This document shows, one piece after another, positions 8,943-13,907 of a DNA stretch of 21,418 bases. The position numbers and the translations under genes were made by a program. This stretch comes from UBA4923 sp964606165 (GTDB taxonomy: Bacteria > Bacillota > Clostridia > Saccharofermentanales > DTU023): contig CAZSFQ010000022.1 of the NCBI GenBank assembly GCA_964606165.1, positions 1 through 21,418 on the forward strand, written 5' to 3'. The notes under the pieces were generated by a model. That model made no database searches and was not told the origin of the DNA. It saw only the letters and a program-made list of their open reading frames with translations. Every line of letters begins with the position of its first letter. The stretch's first letter is position 1.

Positions 8943-9550
8943 ATGAAACAATACCGTGCCGGTTATCCGGGATCGACTGGACCGATCGGCCAGGCTCATG
9001 CGGTTCTGTTGCCCAAAACTGTCAGGAAGATGGATCCCCATCTTGTCTTTGGCACCGTCGGCGCGGAAAGGGACGAACTTCCCCGGCTGTGCGAAAAGAT
9101 CGCAGGGGAGGGGACAGCCGTCGTTTCAAATAAGGCCTCGACAAGATGTCTACCAGACTATCAAATAGTAGTATTAAGTTTAAATCTTTGTCATACTAAT
9201 AGGTCAACAGGAAAGTGTCTACCAGAAAATTATCTGGTATTATCAGTATTAAATCTTAGTCATACTATCTTGGTTTCAACAGGGCGGAAGGACATAAATA
9301 CGAGAAGCGGATTCATGGCCGCCAAACCCGATTGCTCACTTCAATTTTCCCTTGCTGCCTTGGTACTGTCAATGATTTTGGGATTTAGAAAATTGCGGTC
9401 ACAAGCTGCCAAGCTGTTTCAAGCGCAGGCAGGTGCCTACCCGACCGGCCTGATATGCTGGACGACCTGATTCATTTTATTGATGGCGAAGTATAAATAA
9501 GTGAAAATGAACCACTGAAAATCCGGGATAATTGGCCATTTGGCTGCTGA
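8943..9550 (+). pseudogene. asd: Decayed aspartate-semialdehyde dehydrogenase gene
   Basis: This is a remnant of the enzyme that makes aspartate semialdehyde for lysine/diaminopimelate, threonine and methionine. The start keeps a fine AGGAGG, 8 bases before ATG 8943, and an N-terminus MKQYRAGYPGSTGPIGQ resembling the Rossmann loop (VGxxGATGxVGQ). Next come DPHLVFGTVG...DELPRLCEKI...TAVVSN (family DFVFSAV...DEIRAL...TPVVSN), so about 60 codons in between are lost. GFMAAKPDCSLQ matches family GFIAVKPNCSIQ. A frameshift near 9450 moves the homology to DMLDDLIHFIDGEV, and an in-frame TAA at 9494-9496 interrupts a stretch continuing ISENEPLKI (family EKSEQEPLKI). The final third is missing. The family comparison is from memory, but the order of matches makes it convincing. 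The remnant ends 15 bases before the MurE-like gene. Confidence 0.8.
9139..9283 (+). repeat. AT-rich imperfect tandem duplication inside the asd remnant
   Basis: There are two head-to-tail copies of a 69-72 base unit. TGTCTACCAGA recurs at 9147 and 9216 (period 69), and TCAACAGG recurs at 9204 and 9276 (period 72), so one codon-sized indel separates the copies. Both share TTAAATCTT and GTCATACTA cores. Each copy is about 30% GC, against well over 50% in the flanks. Each copy contains a short hairpin: ACTAT-CAA-ATAGT at 9157-9169 and CCAGA-6 nt-TCTGG at 9222-9237. Both copies stay in the asd reading frame, giving LPDYQIVVLSLNLCHT and LPENYLVLSVLNLSHT. The first fits the ASD segment PDVPxVVPEINPEH without gaps. 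Confidence 0.75.
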
Positions 9551-9565
9551 AACGGAGATCAAACC

Positions 9566-11107
9566 ATGCGTTTATCCGAACTGCTGACTGCTTTATCTGA
9601 ACATGAGATCCTTTCCATGCCCCATGATCCCTTGATCCGGGGCGTTACCTGTGACTCGCGCAAGCTCGAACAGGGCTTTATATTCGTTGCCATTCCCGGC
9701 GCCCTGACCGACGGCCACCTTTTCATCGATCAAGCCATCGCGAAAGGCGCCGCGGCCATCATAACCGAAAGGGCCGCAGGCCTTGAAAAGATCCCGGAAA
9801 TAAAGGTTCCGGCCGCCAGGCAAGCCCTGGCCGAATTGTCACGCGCCTTTTACGGCTATCCGGACCGGGAACTCTTCATGATCGGGGTGACTGCCACCAA
9901 TGGCAAGACGACTACGACCTCGATGGTACAACATATCCTTGCAAGTCAGGGTGTCATGACATCGCAGATCGGGTCGGTTGCCTACAGCTATGGAAAGGAA
10001 AAGATTCCCTCATCGCTAACCACTCCGGAAAGTTCGGACCTCCATGCCATGCTGAGATCGCAAGTCGAGGCCGGAGTAAAGGTCGTTTCCATGGAAGTCT
10101 CGTCCATCGCGGAAGCGCAGTACCGTGTGTACGGAATTGAGTATGACGCCGTCGCCTTTTTGAATATTACGCCTGACCACATGCCCGACCACGGATCATT
10201 TGAAGCCTACTATGAGGCCAAGGCCAGGCTTGTGCGCCATGTCGCCCAAGGCACTCCCGTAATCCTGAACCGGGACGAAGCGGAAGTCTATAAACTCCAC
10301 AATGAAAGTGAAGGTCAGGTGATCTCAATAGGGATCGCTATTCCGGACGCCCAGGTATCAGCAGAAGATCTGGTCCTGCCGGGGGGAATCCCTCACTTTG
10401 ACCTGGTGATCCGTTCCCCGCTGAAATGCAAGAGAGGGATAATCATGCCCGGCCGTTGGCCGGTCCGCCTGATCGTTCCGGGCCGTCATTCCGTATACAA
10501 CGCCATGGCCGCAATCATCCTTGCCGGCTGTTACGGCGTGGGGATTTCCGACGCTGCTTCGGCTCTTGCGGCCTTCGCCGGTGTTGAAAGGCGCCTGCAG
10601 GTCATATACCAGAAGGATTTCACCATCATCGACGACCACATCAGCGATGAGGACAACACACGCAAGATGCTGGAAGCACTTACAGTTATGACTGAGGGCA
10701 GGCCGGTCCGGATTGTTTACGCCGTCAGGGGCAACAGGGGAATCCAGGTCAACCGGGAGGTCGCCGGCCAGTTTGCCCGGTACAGGGACAAGATCAACTG
10801 GCAGACTTTTATGGTCACTAGCAGCAAGGACACCGCACGAAAAAGGGACCTGGTATCAAGCCAGGAAGAAAGTGCCGTCCTGGATGATCTGACAAAAGCC
10901 GGCTATGAGATCCTGTATGAGGCAAATCTGCAAGACGCCATCCGAAGAATATTACCGCTCGTTTCTGAAAATGAATTTCTGGTTCTGGCCGGTTCACACA
11001 ATATGGACAAGGGGGCGCGCATCGCCTTGAATCTTCTGGCCGCTGAAAAACCGGAAGAGGAGCGGGAGGAGCTTTTAAAAATTCTGGAAGGAAGGGTGAT
11101 GGGTTAG
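9566..11107 (+). CDS. Divergent MurE-like Mur ligase
   Basis: This is an ATP-dependent amino-acid ligase of the Mur family, 513 residues, closest in layout to MurE (UDP-MurNAc-dipeptide ligase). Conserved parts are the N-terminal domain GVTCDSRKLEQGFIFVAIPG (26-45), P-loop GVTATNGKTTTT (108-119), TTPESSDLH, MEVSS (176-180), NITPDHMPDHGSFEAY, the likely carbamylated lysine at about 219 (EAKARL), and GRHSVYNAMAA (306-316). The C-terminal third departs from MurE: the usual DYAHTPD is replaced by IIDDHISDEDN (354-364), the GGDRD region by VRGNRGIQVN, and the diaminopimelate-selecting DNPR motif is not found. The amino acid added is therefore unknown. The ATG at 9566 follows GGAG (9554-9557) by 8 bases. 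It directly follows the asd remnant and was perhaps once its operon partner. It may be an accessory paralog rather than the housekeeping MurE. Confidence 0.8.
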   Translation: MRLSELLTALSEHEILSMPHDPLIRGVTCDSRKLEQGFIFVAIPGALTDGHLFIDQAIAKGAAAIITERAAGLEKIPEIKVPAARQALAELSRAFYGYPDRELFMIGVTATNGKTTTTSMVQHILASQGVMTSQIGSVAYSYGKEKIPSSLTTPESSDLHAMLRSQVEAGVKVVSMEVSSIAEAQYRVYGIEYDAVAFLNITPDHMPDHGSFEAYYEAKARLVRHVAQGTPVILNRDEAEVYKLHNESEGQVISIGIAIPDAQVSAEDLVLPGGIPHFDLVIRSPLKCKRGIIMPGRWPVRLIVPGRHSVYNAMAAIILAGCYGVGISDAASALAAFAGVERRLQVIYQKDFTIIDDHISDEDNTRKMLEALTVMTEGRPVRIVYAVRGNRGIQVNREVAGQFARYRDKINWQTFMVTSSKDTARKRDLVSSQEESAVLDDLTKAGYEILYEANLQDAIRRILPLVSENEFLVLAGSHNMDKGARIALNLLAAEKPEEEREELLKILEGRVMG

Positions 11108-11233
11108 GCTGTTCCCTGTAATCGTACTTCGTAAAATATAAATTTTACGAAGTACAGTGTCCTTTTCCGGCTTAAGGATTCAAAAAGCAGGATCAGCCAT
11201 AAAAAGGCCTTTTTAAAATGCCTGGAACAGCCT
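11106..11233. repeat. Ten-base inverted repeat pair bounding a palindrome-rich non-coding segment
   Basis: AGGCTGTTCC at 11106-11115 (overlapping the MurE-like stop codon) is the exact reverse complement of GGAACAGCCT at 11224-11233. Between them lie the 14-bp inverted repeat at 11124-11155 and the palindrome AAAAAGGCCTTTTT at 11201-11214. The segment fills most of the 191-base gap between two convergent genes. No gene, T-tract terminator or transposase is visible in it. It could be a tiny mobile-element relic, an RNA stem or coincidence. Confidence 0.5.
11124..11155. other. Perfect 14-bp inverted repeat; candidate Xer (dif-like) site
   Basis: The left arm GTACTTCGTAAAAT is followed by the 4-base spacer ATAA and then the exact reverse complement of the arm. 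Read as a recombination site, the core 11126-11153 is 28 bases: an 11-base arm ACTTCGTAAAA, a 6-base centre TATAAA, and an 11-base arm TTTTACGAAGT. This is the 11-6-11 layout of bacterial dif sites, and the ACTTC start resembles the Bacillus dif arm as I remember it. A complete Xer-type recombinase gene is 2.3 kb away. Against this, true dif sites are usually imperfect palindromes. A terminator is less likely because no T-run follows on either strand. An operator is the other alternative. Confidence 0.4.
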
Positions 11234-11298
11234 CTCCATGGTTACAAGCTTTTTAAAAGCATCCTGGCGCAATCAAAATCAGGCCCGGATCCCCTCTC

Positions 11299-11706
11299 CT
11301 ACGGGAATTGCGTAATTTTCTCTGTTGTGGTCGTCTGGCGCTGCTTTTTGTACAAACTGTCTTCGCCGCTGATTTTTTTCCATTCATCGATATTGGTAAA
11401 TGGATTATAGATGGCAATCAGAATAACAAGCAAAATAATGATCATGAGGAAGGTCAGAACATTTCTGAGTGACCGCTGGTTGCGTTCCTGTTGGAACTTG
11501 CGATTGATCTTGTCAACCGTTGTGTAGCCTTTGAGCCTGTAAATCCTGTGACCGGTCCGCGCGTCCTCCTTGATGCTTCCGCGGACAGGCTCGTAGTATC
11601 TGGTCAGAAAAGTGTCCTTGCGGTTCATCTGACCTCTTGGCTTGGGCCGCGGACCTGATGGTGTCATGCCAGGCCTTAAATTGTTGGAAGCTTGTTCCTG
11701 CATCAT
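11299..11706 (-). CDS. Small single-pass membrane protein of unknown function, divergent from lexA
   Basis: I do not recognise this 135-residue protein. The first 80 residues are hydrophilic and strongly basic (many Arg, Lys, Pro and Gln). One membrane helix follows at about 83-100 (VLTFLMIIILLVILIAIY), and then a 35-residue Lys/Thr-rich tail. The positive-inside rule suggests N-terminus in, C-terminus out. No LysM or other domain is visible. The frame is open up to 11835, but that would run into lexA. The ATG pair at 11706/11703, just after AGGAG, is the best start. It shares its upstream region and two LexA boxes with lexA, so SOS control is plausible. In Bacillus the lexA-divergent gene is yneA, a membrane-anchored division inhibitor; no sequence resemblance is claimed. 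Confidence 0.7.
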   Translation of the reverse strand: MMQEQASNNLRPGMTPSGPRPKPRGQMNRKDTFLTRYYEPVRGSIKEDARTGHRIYRLKGYTTVDKINRKFQQERNQRSLRNVLTFLMIIILLVILIAIYNPFTNIDEWKKISGEDSLYKKQRQTTTTEKITQFP

Positions 11707-11725
11707 CCTGCTCCTGATCCTGTCT

Positions 11726-11734
11726 ATTTTAGCA
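11726..11734 (-). promoter_or_regulatory. Candidate extended -10 for the membrane-protein gene
   Basis: On the - strand the sequence TGCTAAAAT is an extended -10 element (TGn followed by TAAAAT, the hexamer at 11731-11726). No good -35 stands 16-18 bases upstream, as is usual for extended -10 promoters. Transcription would start near 11719, leaving a short leader that holds the AGGAG ribosome site. Confidence 0.4.
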
Positions 11735-11767
11735 TATGCTGCGCGGAATCCAGCTTTTTCATCAGGC

Positions 11768-11817
11768 TTGATACTGAACAATTGTTTTGTTACTATGTCT
11801 ATACAGAAAGATTGTTC
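11768..11817 (+). promoter_or_regulatory. lexA promoter with two LexA (SOS) boxes
   Basis: TTGATA (11768-11773) and TACTAT (11791-11796) form a -35/-10 pair with a 17-base spacer. Inside the spacer is GAACAATTGTTT (11776-11787), one base from the Gram-positive LexA half-site pattern GAAC-N4-GTTC. A second near-match, GAAAGATTGTTC, lies at 11806-11817, exactly 30 bases or about three helical turns further on, also one base off. This fits autorepression of lexA. The first box could also silence the divergent membrane-protein gene. Confidence 0.7.
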
Positions 11818-11849
11818 GCGCAAGACACGCGGCAATCCGGGAGGTCATT

Positions 11850-12485
11850 ATGAAGCCTACATATCCGTTCACCAGGGCCAATGTCGATCAGACGCTGGAT
11901 GCAGTCTACGAATTCATTTGCAATTATATTCAGAAGCATTCCTATGCCCCCTCCGTGCGTGACATCGGACAGGGTGTCGGTTTGCGGTCCACCTCGACGG
12001 TTTACAGCCACCTGAAGAGGCTGACAGCGGACGGCCGCATCGAGATGGATTCCGGAAAACGGCGTTCCATCCGTGTCCCCGCACTGGAAACCGAATCAGG
12101 GCAGCAGATTCCGCTCGTCGGTACGGTAACTGCCGGCAAACCGATCCTGGCTGCTGAAAACGTCGAGCGCATGCTTCCTCTCCCCTTCCCGCTCCGGCCG
12201 GGCGCTGAATCGGTCTTTGCCTTGAGAATCGAGGGTGACAGTATGACGGGCGCCGCCATCCTTGACGGCGATATTGTCATCATTGAGAAGCAGAGCATGG
12301 CCGACGAGGGCGAGATTGTTGTCGCGCTTCTTGACGACGAAGCGACGGTCAAAACCCTGAAGCGCCACCCGGGAGGCCCCTATTACCTCCACCCCGAAAA
12401 TGAGCGGTACGAGGACATTCCGCTCGACCGTGAGGGCACCATGATCCTCGGTGTGGTCCGGGGATTGCTGCGGATGGACGTCTGA
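11850..12485 (+). CDS. lexA: SOS-response transcriptional repressor LexA
   Basis: LexA represses DNA-damage genes and cleaves itself when RecA filaments form. The 211-residue protein has an N-terminal winged helix (about 14-75, with SYAPSVRDIGQGVGLRSTST over the recognition helix). It has the Ala-Gly cleavage site at 95-96 (GTVTAGKP), the catalytic Ser 131 (EGDSMTGAAI) and Lys 168 (EATVKTLKR) of the S24 peptidase fold. The ATG at 11850 is chosen because GGGAGG (11839-11844) lies 5 bases upstream and the protein then starts as in other LexA proteins; the longer open frame to 11787 would overlap the operator. Its stop codon abuts that of hfq on the other strand. Confidence 0.95.
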   Translation: MKPTYPFTRANVDQTLDAVYEFICNYIQKHSYAPSVRDIGQGVGLRSTSTVYSHLKRLTADGRIEMDSGKRRSIRVPALETESGQQIPLVGTVTAGKPILAAENVERMLPLPFPLRPGAESVFALRIEGDSMTGAAILDGDIVIIEKQSMADEGEIVVALLDDEATVKTLKRHPGGPYYLHPENERYEDIPLDREGTMILGVVRGLLRMDV

Positions 12486-12830
12486 TCAGTGCTGCCTGAC
12501 CGGCGGGTAGGAAACAACCCGGGGGTAGGTCGTACCCGAGCGCGGCGCCCTTCTGGCCTCATTGAAGATCAGGTGCAGCTCTTCAAAGGGTTTGATGCAG
12601 ACGACTGAAGTCTTGTAGAGCAGCTGCTGGGTCCCGCGCGACGCCACGACAATCGAGTCGCGGTCAAAGCCGATGATCAAACCTTCGATGATGGTCTGGT
12701 CGAATAACTGGATGACGACATTGATTTTTTCCCGTCTGCAGTGATTGAGAAATGTTTCCTGGATCCGGATTGTCTGTGAAAGTGATGGTTTACTGCCTTC
12801 TTTTACATTCTTTTCTTTGTACTGCTCCAT
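12486..12830 (-). CDS. hfq: Hfq-like RNA chaperone (variant)
   Basis: Hfq is a ring-forming Sm-like protein that binds small RNAs and mRNAs. The 114-residue protein has QETFLNHCRREKINVVIQLF (about 24-43, helix and Sm1), EGLIIGFDRDSIVVASRG (49-66) and the Sm2 strand QQLLYKTSVVCIKP (68-81). The usual YKHA Sm2 signature reads YKTS here, so the near-invariant His is replaced by Thr. There is a lysine-rich 20-residue N-terminal extension and an Arg/Pro-rich C-terminal tail, so it is longer than a typical 75-85 residue Gram-positive Hfq. Position directly after miaA is the classic hfq location and supports the call. AAAGGAG precedes the ATG by about 5-7 bases. Confidence 0.83.
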   Translation of the reverse strand: MEQYKEKNVKEGSKPSLSQTIRIQETFLNHCRREKINVVIQLFDQTIIEGLIIGFDRDSIVVASRGTQQLLYKTSVVCIKPFEELHLIFNEARRAPRSGTTYPRVVSYPPVRQH

Positions 12831-12892
12831 GACCGACTCCTTTTCTAGTCTATTGGGCTGAATGCCATTACAGAATAAGGTGCCGGGACAGC

Positions 12893-12919
12893 AGGATTTT
12901 CGTTGATGACGAAATTCCT
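12893..12919 (-). terminator. Hairpin between miaA and hfq, possible attenuator
   Basis: Arms AGGATTTTCGT (12893-12903) and ACGAAATTCCT (12909-12919) pair over 11 positions with one T-T mismatch and a 5-base loop. The hairpin begins 4 bases after the miaA stop on the - strand. No T-run follows it, so a complete intrinsic terminator is unlikely. It may stabilise or partly separate the miaA and hfq transcripts. Confidence 0.35.
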
Positions 12920-12923
12920 TCTT

Positions 12924-13907
12924 CTAGTCTGTTTTATCAAGATCCAGCAGCAAAATATTCAGATCTTTACGTTTGCGAAGCCAGGTCTGCTGCCGTTTGG
13001 CGTAACGTCGTGTCGAACGCGCCGTAAACTCACAGCATTCGGCGGCGCTGATCTCCCCTTTCAGAAACAAGACCGCCTCCCGGTAACCTATCCCGCGAAA
13101 GGCCGGACAGTTCTCATAATCCGGATACCGGCCCATCAAGTCCCTGACCTCGTCCAGCAAGCCATCTTCAAACATGGCTCGGGCACGCCGGTCGATCCGG
13201 TCGTAAAGCATCTGCCTGGGTGCCATGTCAAGCCAGAAGGGCAGAAAGCGAAAGCGCGGGCCGCCTGCCCTGGACGCTTCATTGAGGGCGGTCTTGGTCA
13301 TACCGGTCTGTTGATGAAGTTCAAAAAACCGGATGATCCGCCGCCTGTCAGCGGGAGCGATCGCCTCTGCCGACCCAGGATCTATTTGCCGAATCAATTC
13401 CCATGATGCCTCCAGGCCGCGGTCATCAACTTGCCGGGCCAGCCTTTTACGCAAAGCGGGATCTGGTTTGCTGCCAACAAATTTCAATCCGTCAAGCAAG
13501 GCTGAAAGGTACTGGACACTGCCCCCGCACAGAATGGGTCTTCTTTGCTCCTCCATAAGAGATTCCAGCAGACCGCTTGCCTCTTCAACAAAAGTAGCGA
13601 CACTGATCCCTTCACAGGGGTCCAGGATATCCAGCATGTGGTGCGGGACAGTCAAGCGGTCCTCTGGGGCAGGTTTGGCCGTCCCGATATCGAAGCCGCG
13701 GTAGACCTGCATGGCATCAGCCGACACGATCTCGCCGCCTGTTTCAAGGGCCAGCCTCATGGCCAATTTGGATTTTCCCACAGCTGTCGGCCCCGTGATC
13801 ACGGGTATAGCAGACGCATCCTCCAGGACCCGCGACAAGAGCCTGTCAAAAAGCTCCTCCAGGCTGTCAGACCGGTAAAGGGAGGCTTGCGGGCCCTTTT
13901 CAGCCAT
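12924..13907 (-). CDS. miaA: tRNA dimethylallyltransferase
   Basis: MiaA adds a dimethylallyl group to N6 of adenosine 37 in tRNAs that read U-starting codons. The 327-residue protein has the P-loop GPTAVGKS (39-46), the substrate motif SADAMQVYRGFDIGTAKP, HHMLDI, GGSVQYLSALL, and a C-terminal FRGIGYREA with RRYAKRQQTWLRKR. About 30 residues precede the usual MiaA start. No internal ATG or GTG offers an alternative before the P-loop, and the ATG at 13907 directly abuts the mutL stop codon, which suggests coupling. MiaB, the next enzyme of the same modification, is encoded upstream in the operon. Confidence 0.95.
   Translation of the reverse strand: MAEKGPQASLYRSDSLEELFDRLLSRVLEDASAIPVITGPTAVGKSKLAMRLALETGGEIVSADAMQVYRGFDIGTAKPAPEDRLTVPHHMLDILDPCEGISVATFVEEASGLLESLMEEQRRPILCGGSVQYLSALLDGLKFVGSKPDPALRKRLARQVDDRGLEASWELIRQIDPGSAEAIAPADRRRIIRFFELHQQTGMTKTALNEASRAGGPRFRFLPFWLDMAPRQMLYDRIDRRARAMFEDGLLDEVRDLMGRYPDYENCPAFRGIGYREAVLFLKGEISAAECCEFTARSTRRYAKRQQTWLRKRKDLNILLLDLDKTD

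Noticed and set aside
9139..9283. Start of a CRISPR array
   Set aside because: There are only two units, they are directly adjacent with no spacers, they are imperfect, and no cas genes are nearby.
11124..11155. Intrinsic terminator of the MurE-like gene
   Set aside because: The stem is AT-rich and no T-run follows on either strand; the symmetry fits a protein site better.
11787..11849. Longer lexA start at 11787
   Set aside because: It would place the operator and promoter inside the gene and lacks a ribosome site; ATG 11850 has GGGAGG and the normal N-terminus.
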